Source: Barnesiella sp. (GTDB lineage: Bacteria > Bacteroidota > Bacteroidia > Bacteroidales > Muribaculaceae). From it: 5,964 nucleotides of DNA. Under the pieces are notes generated by a model, which was given only the letters and a program-made list of their open reading frames with translations, had not been told where the DNA came from and searched no databases. The translations under genes and the position numbers were made by a program. Positions within the stretch are counted from its first letter, which is position 1. Each line of letters opens with the position of its first letter. Location: NCBI GenBank assembly GCA_014801065.1, contig JAAVEX010000093.1, forward strand, positions 1 through 5,964. The letters run 5' to 3'. This document shows positions 1 through 5,964 of the stretch, in pieces.

Positions 1-640
1 TATCATTTGTATCAATCCGGCCAATCGACATGTCTTGGCAATATATAATTAGACAACCATCGGAATCAGTCCCGAATTTAATGCCGGGCAACGCAGTGTA
101 GATCGGTGAACCAATCTTACGTAAAGCTACGTGGCTGCAAGTTTCAGTCATTCCGTAGGTTGCATAGGCTGTAAGACCATGGTCCATCAATTTGCGTTCA
201 TCTTCATCTGTCATTGGGGCACCGCCAATTATCGTATTTCTCACGTTTATATGCCGACATCTCTTTATCAATGAATCAATTTGCGAAGGTACTATAGAAA
301 GTAAATCAATTCTATCTCCCTGAAATTCAGTCAATAAATTCCTGGACGGCATTTCTACCCACACTTCAGCACCCGACTCTAAAGCTCTACATATCATCAT
401 CTTCCCGGCAATATAGTCAACACCAAGCGGTAAAGCCAGTATCGACCCGCTGTCTAATCCGAAAAATGATATTGTCCGGCGCGCCGAAACTATCATATCG
501 CTCTTCAAAAGCTTAATCTGTTTGGGTGTGCCGGTGGAGCCTGAAGTATAAGCTTTTACATACTCCTTACCATTAAACCATTCTTCAAGAAATCTGATTA
601 AAGCCTCTGTATGCTCCCCGGATATTCTCAATTGATCCAT
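1..640 (-). CDS. menE: o-succinylbenzoate-CoA ligase MenE, 3' end cut by window edge
   Basis: This ANL-superfamily (AMP-binding) enzyme adenylates o-succinylbenzoate and transfers it to CoA, making the substrate for MenB. It should be cytoplasmic. I translated 213 codons. The A3 phosphate-binding loop YTSGSTGTPK is at residues 31-40, an A4-like stretch (PLGVDYIAGKMM) at 71-82, IIGGAPM at 137-143 and the A5 motif YGMTE at 162-166. The A7 region begins at 209-213 (IDTND), where the window ends. The C-terminal subdomain with the A10 catalytic lysine is therefore not visible. The A3 loop lies only about 30 residues from the start, against roughly 150 in Bacillus-type MenE, so this is the short form known in Bacteroidota. 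The start is either ATG 640-638 or the in-frame ATG 661-659 (MGLFGNK extension); a TAG stop lies just upstream of the latter. The gene overlaps the end of menC by 13 nt (34 nt with the longer start), which suggests translational coupling. Identity is secure; the start is uncertain. Confidence 0.93.
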   Translation of the reverse strand, partial: MDQLRISGEHTEALIRFLEEWFNGKEYVKAYTSGSTGTPKQIKLLKSDMIVSARRTISFFGLDSGSILALPLGVDYIAGKMMICRALESGAEVWVEMPSRNLLTEFQGDRIDLLSIVPSQIDSLIKRCRHINVRNTIIGGAPMTDEDERKLMDHGLTAYATYGMTETCSHVALRKIGSPIYTALPGIKFGTDSDGCLIIYCQDMSIGRIDTND

Positions 641-1689
641 TTTATTGCCGAATAGTCCCATCCTTTTCTATCATCATAAAATAATCTCTCGCCATCCTGC
701 ACAATCGGTGATGGGATATTGTTTGTAAACAGTGCTCCAGTTCCCAGACCCTGTACCATTTTGGGATGTTTTCCTGCAACCCATTGAGCTATAGCATTTA
801 GACCGATATTTGATTCCAAAGCAGAGGTGGCCCACCACCCTACTCCATACTTCTCAGCCGTATGAATCCAATGATCGCTTCCGGTAAATCCACCACACAG
901 TGTGGGCTTCAAAATTATATAATCCGGCATAATCTCTTCTATCAGCCGATCGTGGTATGACTCATTCACCCCGATCAGCTCTTCATCAAGAGCAATCGGT
1001 ATAGGCGAATTTTTACAAATCTCCGACATCTCATGCCATTGACGTTGCCTGATTGGTTGTTCAATGGAATGAATGTCGAACATGGAGAGTTGTTCCAGTC
1101 TATGCAAAGCATCTTTCGGATAAAATCCTCCGTTAGCATCCAATCTGATTTCAATCTGATCCTTGGAATAACACTTTCTTACTTGGCGGATCATTTCGAT
1201 CTCCTTATTGAAATCAATTCCTCCGATCTTGAATTTTATGCAGCGGAATCCATCTCTAAGTTTTTCATCAACACGTTGTAGCATCTCTTCGAAATTGCCC
1301 ATCCACACCAAGCCGTTGATATGTAAAGGTTGCGAGCCTGATGTCCAATAATTGTCGGATAGTATTCCAATTCCATCATGCTGATAGTCAGCCATAGCCG
1401 ATTCGTAGCCAAACAATATCGACGGGTAACCCCGGAGCATGCGGATAGTCTCATTGACAGAAAACTGATCTATACTCCTGCACAATCTATCCAATCTATC
1501 CTCATAGCTCTCTACGTCGTCCGAACTGAGACCTCTAAACAATGCGCACTCCCCTATCCCGAAACGTGATGGATCTGAATCGTCCCACACCTTGATATAA
1601 TATGTGGGACGATCAGTCATCGTTTCTCTTGATGTAGTGGCCGGCTGTTTGAAATGCAGATTATAACTGCACCATGTTGCTTTCAACAT
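628..1689 (-). CDS. menC: o-succinylbenzoate synthase MenC (enolase superfamily)
   Basis: MenC dehydrates SHCHC to o-succinylbenzoate in menaquinone synthesis. The 353-residue protein has an N-terminal capping domain (about 1-120), including the TSRETM loop (19-24) and GIGECALFRGLS (44-55), followed by the TIM-like barrel. All superfamily catalytic elements are present. K152 and K154 form the KxK acid/base motif (KFKIGG). The metal ligands are D184 (RLDANGG), E210 (SIEQP) and D235 (ALDEE), and K261 (ILKP) is the opposite lysine. TSALESNIG (288-296) matches the late substrate-binding loop. Its length is slightly above that of E. coli MenC. ATG 1689-1687 is the natural start: the N-terminus MLKATWCSYNLHF aligns with the usual family beginning, and it lies 6 nt after the menB TGA. 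The TGA at 630-628 lies inside the start of menE. Sequence-divergent OSBS proteins can be confused with N-acylamino-acid racemase or dipeptide epimerase, but the setting between menB and menE settles the role. Confidence 0.95.
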   Translation of the reverse strand: MLKATWCSYNLHFKQPATTSRETMTDRPTYYIKVWDDSDPSRFGIGECALFRGLSSDDVESYEDRLDRLCRSIDQFSVNETIRMLRGYPSILFGYESAMADYQHDGIGILSDNYWTSGSQPLHINGLVWMGNFEEMLQRVDEKLRDGFRCIKFKIGGIDFNKEIEMIRQVRKCYSKDQIEIRLDANGGFYPKDALHRLEQLSMFDIHSIEQPIRQRQWHEMSEICKNSPIPIALDEELIGVNESYHDRLIEEIMPDYIILKPTLCGGFTGSDHWIHTAEKYGVGWWATSALESNIGLNAIAQWVAGKHPKMVQGLGTGALFTNNIPSPIVQDGERLFYDDRKGWDYSAIKWIN

Positions 1690-1695
1690 TGCTTA

Positions 1696-2514
1696 TCAAC
1701 CGGGGAATTTCTGAAATTTATCAAAATCAGGATCTCTTTTTTCAAGGAACGCATTTTTTCCTTCTTGAGCCTCTTCCATGAGATAGTACATCAGAGTGGC
1801 ATCCCCGGCAAACTCCATCATGCCTCTCTGACCATCGAGTTCGGCGTTGAGCGCACGTTTGATCATACGTATCGCCATCGGACTACGTTTGAGTATCGTT
1901 TCCGCCCACTCCATTGTTTCATCTTCAAGACGATCAAACGGAACCACTTTATTGACCATACCCATTTGTTCAGCCTCATGTGCAGTATACTGTCGGCAAA
2001 GAAACCAAATTTCACGTGCTTTTTTCTGGCCTACTATCCGCGCAAGATACGACGAGCCAAAACCGGCATCAAAACTGCCTACCTTTGGACCGGTCTGACC
2101 AAATCGAGCATTTTCAGAAGCAATGGTCAGGTCACACACCACATGAAGCACATGCCCTCCTCCGATGGCATATCCGTTGACCATAGCAATTACGGGCTTG
2201 GGGATTGAGCGTATGGCTTTATGCAGATCAAGCACATTCAAACGAGGAACACCGTTTTCATCTATATACCCACCGACTCCTTTCACCTTTTGATCTCCAC
2301 CGGAACAAAATGCCTTATCACCGATTCCTGTAAGGATAATAACACCGATTTCAGGTGACTCTCGACAATAAGCCATAGCATCAAGCATTTCCTTATTGGT
2401 CTGAGGGCGAAAAGCGTTATACACCTGAGGGCGATTGATGGTAATTTTAGCAACCTTCCCACATTTTTCAAATAAGATATCGGTATATTCCTTTATTGGA
2501 GTCCAATTACGCAT
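1696..2514 (-). CDS. menB: 1,4-dihydroxy-2-naphthoyl-CoA synthase MenB
   Basis: This crotonase-fold enzyme performs the Claisen-type ring closure of o-succinylbenzoyl-CoA to 1,4-dihydroxy-2-naphthoyl-CoA. The 272-residue protein is close to the normal family length. The first oxyanion-hole segment is SGGDQ (71-75) and the second is [11 protein letters not shown] (114-124). The family signature [14 protein letters not shown] covers 138-151, and [10 protein letters not shown] covers 167-176. Aligned by eye to E. coli MenB, Q140, G142 and W170 correspond to Q154, G156 and W184. This is the type I pattern that binds bicarbonate as catalytic base, unlike actinobacterial type II enzymes with Asp at the Gly position. 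D149 and Y244 match the conserved E. coli D163 and Y258. ATG 2514-2512 lies 21 nt after the menD stop in an AT-rich leader with no recognisable Shine-Dalgarno sequence. The stop is TGA at 1698-1696. It is part of the men operon. Nothing appears missing. Confidence 0.97.
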   Translation of the reverse strand: MRNWTPIKEYTDILFEKCGKVAKITINRPQVYNAFRPQTNKEMLDAMAYCRESPEIGVIILTGIGDKAFCSGGDQKVKGVGGYIDENGVPRLNVLDLHKAIRSIPKPVIAMVNGYAIGGGHVLHVVCDLTIASENARFGQTGPKVGSFDAGFGSSYLARIVGQKKAREIWFLCRQYTAHEAEQMGMVNKVVPFDRLEDETMEWAETILKRSPMAIRMIKRALNAELDGQRGMMEFAGDATLMYYLMEEAQEGKNAFLEKRDPDFDKFQKFPG

Positions 2515-2535
2515 AATTTATAATATAATGGTTAA

Positions 2536-4239
2536 TCAATGTGTTTTATAAAACTGAAATATATCACGCATGACTTGAGCCGAATTTGCCGAGCGTGTGT
2601 CGATAACAAGAAGTGCCGGACCGGCATGATGTGCAGCGAAAAGCGGGAATACTTCTCTTAACGCAGATTCATCGCATGCCAAAAAAGCCTTGAAGCCGTT
2701 GACAGAAGCCATTGGCATTATCGATCTGATTTCAGGCAAAGAAAGCATACTGTCAAGAATGTCAAGATTGGAGGTCGACGGGATAAACCGGAATATTCCA
2801 CCTCCACCATTCTCAATAACGATCATTTTAAACCGGGAGGGGATTTTTGTATCGATAAGACAACCGCTATCATACGATGCGCTCATATCACCTGAAATCA
2901 AAAGCGTGGCATCACGCTCATAAGCAAGCGCACCGCCAATGGCCGTTGATGTAGATCCGTCAATTCCACTTACTCCCCTATTGCAGTCGCATCTATGATA
3001 CTGATGTCGGCCGAATATCTGAGCGTAGCGTATTGCTGTTCCGTTTGAAAACTGAACGTTCCATCTTCGGGGAATCATTGGGATCAATGTTGCAAAAGCC
3101 TTTAAATCACACCATGAACTTTTTGCCGCAAATGCATTGGTCATTGCATCCGCTCTATCTGCTGCAACTCGCCACATTCTTGAGTAATCAGAATGATCTC
3201 TATGCGGTTGCATCGCCGAAGCCAATTGCTGGAAAAACATTGCCGGATCCAGCTCGATTCTCATTGTGAGTTGACGAAAACAATCAATCGTATCGTCTGC
3301 TATTCCAACGTGCCAGTGTCCTCTCAATCGGACCGATCGTAAATATTGCTTGATATGACGCGAAATGAGAGCACCTCCACACGTTATGACAATATCCGGT
3401 TTCATCGCATCGCTATCTTCTTCACGAATTGATGCGAGCGTGGCATCAATCGACGATACGAAATCCGACGAATGAAGATTTGAAACGGTTTCAGTCAATA
3501 TAGCGAAATTCGGAAGCAAACTCAACTTTTTTAATGCGGCATTGAGGGTCTTGTCCGGATTCATAAAACCACAGACAATCATTATTTTCAGTGGCGAGGC
3601 CAGCATACAACCGAGCTTGCGCGCCTCGCTTACTTCAAGTAGTGGCTTCGGCGTTACCAAACGTATCAACCTTTCTACATGAAAATCCTCCACATCGCAG
3701 CGCGAAAGTCGGTTTAATGGTTCAGAAAGCTGTACGTTAAGATGCACCGGACCTGTACGACCGGTGACTGCCGTTAATAGTGCATCATTTGTCACACGAT
3801 TGGCAAACCACAGTTCGTCATCGGAATCAGAAGCATATATGTCGTAGCTACGCTTCACATAGTTTCTCAAAGCCCCCGGCTGAACTATGGTCTGCGAATC
3901 ATCCTGCCCGATCCATTGCTTCGGTCTGTCAGCAGAAATCACTATCAAAGGCACTCTACGATAATATGCCTCCGCAATAGCCGGCGCATAATTGAGTAGA
4001 GCACTCCCGGATGTACATATCAACGCGACCGGTTCACCGGATATCAGGGAATAACCTAAAGCCATGAAAGCGGCAGAACGCTCATCGACCACTACTTCAT
4101 GTTTAAGTTCATCACATCTCGACAAAGCCAACAATAGTGGAGTGTTTCTTGAGCCGGGCGAAACAAATACCCTTCTGACCCCATGTTTCGGAAGCAGTCC
4201 AATGATGCAACGGCTTATTCTATTTGAAGTATTTTCCAT
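2536..4239 (-). CDS. menD: SEPHCHC synthase MenD (thiamin diphosphate enzyme)
   Basis: MenD is the first committed enzyme of the classical menaquinone route. It decarboxylates 2-oxoglutarate on thiamin diphosphate and adds the succinyl unit to isochorismate, giving 2-succinyl-5-enolpyruvyl-6-hydroxy-3-cyclohexene-1-carboxylate. The 567 residues match the family length. The pyrimidine-binding domain (about 1-185) carries VSPGSRNTPL (26-35), the cofactor-activating glutamate E53 in VDERSAAF, TSGSALLNY (76-84) and DDSQTI (113-118). A central domain covers about 200-340. The diphosphate-binding domain carries SNGTAIRY (398-405) and NRGVSGIDG (420-428). Its metal-binding motif begins GDMSASYD (450-457) and ends at N477 in ENGGGGIF; D451 and N477 are the expected Mg2+ ligands. 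ATG 4239-4237 gives the canonical N-terminus (MENTSNRISRCIIGLL). It is the first gene of the men operon, preceded by its own candidate promoter and by the terminator of the EF-G gene; no menF lies between them. Confidence 0.97.
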   Translation of the reverse strand: MENTSNRISRCIIGLLPKHGVRRVFVSPGSRNTPLLLALSRCDELKHEVVVDERSAAFMALGYSLISGEPVALICTSGSALLNYAPAIAEAYYRRVPLIVISADRPKQWIGQDDSQTIVQPGALRNYVKRSYDIYASDSDDELWFANRVTNDALLTAVTGRTGPVHLNVQLSEPLNRLSRCDVEDFHVERLIRLVTPKPLLEVSEARKLGCMLASPLKIMIVCGFMNPDKTLNAALKKLSLLPNFAILTETVSNLHSSDFVSSIDATLASIREEDSDAMKPDIVITCGGALISRHIKQYLRSVRLRGHWHVGIADDTIDCFRQLTMRIELDPAMFFQQLASAMQPHRDHSDYSRMWRVAADRADAMTNAFAAKSSWCDLKAFATLIPMIPRRWNVQFSNGTAIRYAQIFGRHQYHRCDCNRGVSGIDGSTSTAIGGALAYERDATLLISGDMSASYDSGCLIDTKIPSRFKMIVIENGGGGIFRFIPSTSNLDILDSMLSLPEIRSIMPMASVNGFKAFLACDESALREVFPLFAAHHAGPALLVIDTRSANSAQVMRDIFQFYKTH

Positions 4240-4253
4240 TAAAGAAGTTTTGT

Positions 4254-4278
4254 TGTCACAAAATTACTCAAATGTCAC
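4254..4278. repeat. TGTCAC direct repeat flanking the -7 box
   Basis: On the plus strand TGTCAC occurs at 4254-4259 and again at 4273-4278, 19 bp apart start to start, in the short region before menD. The candidate -7 box lies between and touches the first copy. Two same-face half-sites about two helical turns apart could be a tandem operator, but six-base repeats also arise by chance. No regulator family is recognised. Confidence 0.25.
4259..4266 (-). promoter_or_regulatory. candidate Bacteroidota -7 box for menD
   Basis: Read on the minus strand this is TAATTTTG, an exact match to the TAnnTTTG -7 element of the Bacteroidota primary sigma factor. It lies 19 nt before the menD ATG, so a transcript starting a few bases downstream would have a very short leader of roughly 10-15 nt. 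No TTTG -33 box occurs at the expected 19-21 nt spacing (the bases there are A-rich: AACG, AAAC, AAAA), which lowers confidence. It sits between two TGTCAC copies. It could be a chance match in AT-rich DNA. Confidence 0.4.
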
Positions 4279-4293
4279 CATTTTGCGTTTTTA

Positions 4294-4310
4294 TAAAATG
4301 TTAAATTTTA
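4294..4310. repeat. small AT-rich inverted repeat upstream of menD
   Basis: TAAAAT (4294-4299) and ATTTTA (4305-4310) form a perfect 6-bp inverted repeat around the 5-base spacer GTTAA. It lies 28-44 bp upstream of the candidate -7 box. With only A/T pairs it would be a weak hairpin. It may be a protein-binding site, an UP-like A/T tract, or simply a product of low GC content. The rest of the 4240-4376 gap shows no gene or RNA that I can support. Confidence 0.2.
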
Positions 4311-4376
4311 CACTAATAATTCTATTATCTCACTCAAAAACACTGGCATTCAACATGAAAACAAAATATAGGGCAT

Positions 4377-4410
4377 AAAAAAACGCGCCGAATCAACTTC
4401 GACGCATTTT
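4377..4410 (-). terminator. rho-independent terminator of the EF-G gene
   Basis: On the minus strand, 20 nt after the EF-G stop codon, AAAATGCGTCGAA (4410-4398) pairs with TTCGGCGCGTTTT (4392-4380) across the 5-base loop GTTGA. The stem is 13 bp long with two G.U wobbles. A run of seven Ts (4383-4377) follows. This is a textbook intrinsic terminator. It separates the EF-G gene from the men operon and makes substantial readthrough into menD unlikely. Confidence 0.9.
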
Positions 4411-4430
4411 CAAAAATGACTAAAATCTGA

Positions 4431-5964
4431 TTATTCATCATTATTTTTCTCCTCATATTCCTTGAGAAGTTTTTCCTGGACATCACTTGGCACAAGTTCG
4501 TAAGATGCAAATTTCATTGTAAATGATGAACGTCCACCAGTGATGGAACTAAGTGCTGTAGAATAGCTTGACATTTCCTTTAAGGGAACCTTTGCCGAAA
4601 TCTTTTCAAAACCATTTTCGCTCGACATTCCCATGATGATTGCTCTACGGCCTTGAAGATCACTCATGACGTCGCCCATAACATCGCCGGGTACCATCAC
4701 TTCCACATCGTACACCGGTTCAAGCACTTTGGGATTGGCATTTTTAAACGCCTCACTAAATGCGTTTCGTCCGGCAAGACGGAATGAGATTTCGTTTGAA
4801 TCAACAGGGTGCATCTTGCCGTCATAGATACACACTCTCACATCGCGTGCATACGATCCGGTCAGGGGGCCCTGTTCCATGCGATCCATCAAACCTTTCA
4901 CAATCGCCGGAATGAAGCGCGCGTCAATCGCACCACCTACAATACAGTTATGCACCACAAGTTTTCCGCCCCATGCCAGGGGAATTTCCTGAGTGTCACG
5001 CACATTCATTTTAAATTCCTGGTTGCCGAAACGATAAGTGTCGGGGGCAGGCATACCTTCTGTATAAGGCTCGATGATCAGATGAACCTCGCCAAACTGG
5101 CCGGCTCCTCCGGATTGCTTTTTATGACGATAATCTGCACGGGATGCCTTTGTGATAGTTTCACGATATGGGATCTTCGGCTCTTCAAATATAATAGGTA
5201 GCTTGTCGTTATTTTCAACACGCCATTTGAGAGTACGCAGATGGAATTCACCCTGTCCGGAAAGAATAGTCTGTTTCAATTCCTTGGATTGTTCCACCTC
5301 CCATGTCGGGTCTTCTTCGTGCATACGGGTCAGAATGCCGGCGAGCTTTTCAGCATCACTTTCAGTCACGGGGCGAATCGCACGCTGATATTTCGGAGCC
5401 GGATACTTAATAAAGTCAAATTTATAGTCGCATCCTTTAGCATCAAGCGTATTTCCCGTCCTGACATCTTTCAGTTTAACAGTCGCACCGATATCGCCGG
5501 CACAAAGTTTATCCACAGGCGTTTTTATCTGGCCACATACACAATAAATCTGAGCGAGTCTCTCTTTTGAATCACGGCTTACATTGTCAAGATCCACGCC
5601 TGGGGTCAGTGTTCCGGACATAACCTTGAAATAGCTCACCTCTCCAATGTGAGGCTCAACGGTGGTTTTGAACATATAAAGACTGAGCGGACCATTCGAA
5701 TCAGGTTTTACCTCCTCACCTTCAATCGTTTCCGGTGCGGGCATATCTTCTACAAACGGAACTACGTTACCAAGGAACTCCATCATGCGGCGCACACCCA
5801 TATCTTTTGCTGCGCTCACACAGAACACCGGATAGACTGAACGGTCCACGAGGCCCTTGCGGATGCCCTCACGCATCTCATCTTCAGTGAGATGCCCCTG
5901 ATCGAAAAATTTTTCCATCAGTGTCTCATCATTTTCAGCAGCAGCTTCAACGAGCTTTTGATGA
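4431..5964 (-). CDS. elongation factor G paralogue (EF-G2-like), 5' end cut by window edge
   Basis: This is a translocation-type GTPase related to EF-G, acting on the ribosome in the cytoplasm. About 510 codons are visible, with the frame open to the right edge; some 200 N-terminal residues, with GTPase motifs G1-G4, are missing. Counting from the first visible residue (H, codon 5963-5961), residues 1-85 end domain I, including LMEKFF (15-20) and a G5-like SAAK (50-53). Domain II begins near 92 (PLSLYMFKT), domain III covers about 194-255 (SGQGEFHL at 235-242), domain IV about 262-410, and domain V from about 413 to 510. The domain IV tip loop HKKQSGGAGQFG is at 280-291. H385 in DGKMHPVDSNE matches the tip histidine H583 of E. 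coli EF-G. Domain IV is about 26 residues longer than in E. coli. The divergent tip and insertion indicate the second EF-G copy of Bacteroidota, not the housekeeping fusA. TetM-type and RF3 proteins are unlikely given the full EF-G domain order. The stop is TAA at 4433-4431, followed by a terminator. Confidence 0.9.
   Translation of the reverse strand, partial: HQKLVEAAAENDETLMEKFFDQGHLTEDEMREGIRKGLVDRSVYPVFCVSAAKDMGVRRMMEFLGNVVPFVEDMPAPETIEGEEVKPDSNGPLSLYMFKTTVEPHIGEVSYFKVMSGTLTPGVDLDNVSRDSKERLAQIYCVCGQIKTPVDKLCAGDIGATVKLKDVRTGNTLDAKGCDYKFDFIKYPAPKYQRAIRPVTESDAEKLAGILTRMHEEDPTWEVEQSKELKQTILSGQGEFHLRTLKWRVENNDKLPIIFEEPKIPYRETITKASRADYRHKKQSGGAGQFGEVHLIIEPYTEGMPAPDTYRFGNQEFKMNVRDTQEIPLAWGGKLVVHNCIVGGAIDARFIPAIVKGLMDRMEQGPLTGSYARDVRVCIYDGKMHPVDSNEISFRLAGRNAFSEAFKNANPKVLEPVYDVEVMVPGDVMGDVMSDLQGRRAIIMGMSSENGFEKISAKVPLKEMSSYSTALSSITGGRSSFTMKFASYELVPSDVQEKLLKEYEEKNNDE

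Larger units (their letters stand above)
1..4266 (-). other. menDBCE transcription unit (runs past left edge)
   Basis: Four men genes run on the minus strand with gaps of 21 nt (menD-menB) and 6 nt (menB-menC) and a menC/menE overlap. No hairpin followed by a T-run is seen between them, so one transcript starting upstream of menD is the simplest reading. The upstream limit is set by the EF-G terminator at 4377-4410. The downstream limit is outside the window, so further genes may belong to the unit. This is inferred from layout; no internal promoter was recognised. Confidence 0.75.

Noticed and set aside
1..640. menE as a broken pseudogene because no stop is seen
   Set aside because: The frame is uninterrupted to base 1 and keeps its motifs in order. 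The gene is cut by the window edge, not by a mutation.
1654..2208. 184-codon open frame on the plus strand across menB
   Set aside because: It lies wholly antisense to the end of menC and to menB, both well-supported genes. Its translation has no recognisable domain and is rich in H, F, R and S, as expected from a complementary reading frame.
2515..2535. Possible internal promoter or terminator between menD and menB
   Set aside because: The 21-nt gap is AT-rich only. It holds no TAnnTTTG element and no stem followed by a T-run.
4360..4376. Second possible promoter, TATATTTTG on the minus strand just after the terminator
   Set aside because: It has one base too many to fit TAnnTTTG, and the only room for a -33 box is inside the terminator hairpin. 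The box nearer menD fits better.
4064..4378. 104-codon plus-strand frame covering the menD 5' end and most of the intergenic region
   Set aside because: Its first half is antisense to menD, and its second half translates AT-rich promoter-region DNA into low-complexity hydrophobic sequence. No homology is recognised, and it stops against the EF-G terminator.
4809..5201. 130-codon open frame on the plus strand inside the EF-G gene
   Set aside because: It is antisense to conserved EF-G domain IV, has no recognisable motif and no promoter was seen. It is a shadow of the EF-G codons.

Overview
The window looks like chromosomal DNA from a member of the Bacteroidota, most likely a gut-type Bacteroidales. 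The reasons are the gene order menD-menB-menC-menE, a short MenE without the usual N-terminal third, start codons with AT-rich leaders and no clear Shine-Dalgarno sequence, a TAnnTTTG-type -7 box, and a divergent EF-G paralogue of a type familiar from Bacteroides. The genus cannot be fixed from this sequence. Every gene lies on the minus strand, so transcription runs from high to low coordinates.

Layout in transcription order: (1) 5964-4431 holds the C-terminal two thirds or more of an elongation factor G paralogue; its 5' part, including most of the GTPase domain, is beyond the right edge. (2) 4410-4377 is a strong rho-independent terminator that closes the EF-G unit. (3) 4376-4240 is a short AT-rich intergenic stretch with a candidate Bacteroidota promoter box, a spaced direct repeat and a small inverted repeat. 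(4) 4239-1 is a tight operon of menD, menB, menC and menE. The menD-menB gap is 21 nt, the menB-menC gap is 6 nt, and menC and menE overlap. menE runs off the left edge.

The four men genes encode the middle of classical (o-succinylbenzoate) menaquinone synthesis. MenD joins isochorismate and 2-oxoglutarate to give SEPHCHC. After pyruvate elimination (MenH or equivalent, not here), MenC dehydrates SHCHC to o-succinylbenzoate. MenE activates this as the CoA thioester, and MenB closes the ring to 1,4-dihydroxy-2-naphthoyl-CoA. The enzymes look intact at all the catalytic motifs that can be read. Isochorismate synthase (menF), the DHNA-CoA thioesterase, menA and the final methyltransferase are not in the window; menF is not upstream of menD, where Bacteroidales often carry it.

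I see no mobile element, CRISPR array, tRNA or rRNA, and no clearly undescribed system. The items most worth a second look are the EF-G paralogue, with its domain IV insertion and possible relation to the GTP-hydrolysis-independent EF-G2 of Bacteroides, and the short menD promoter region.
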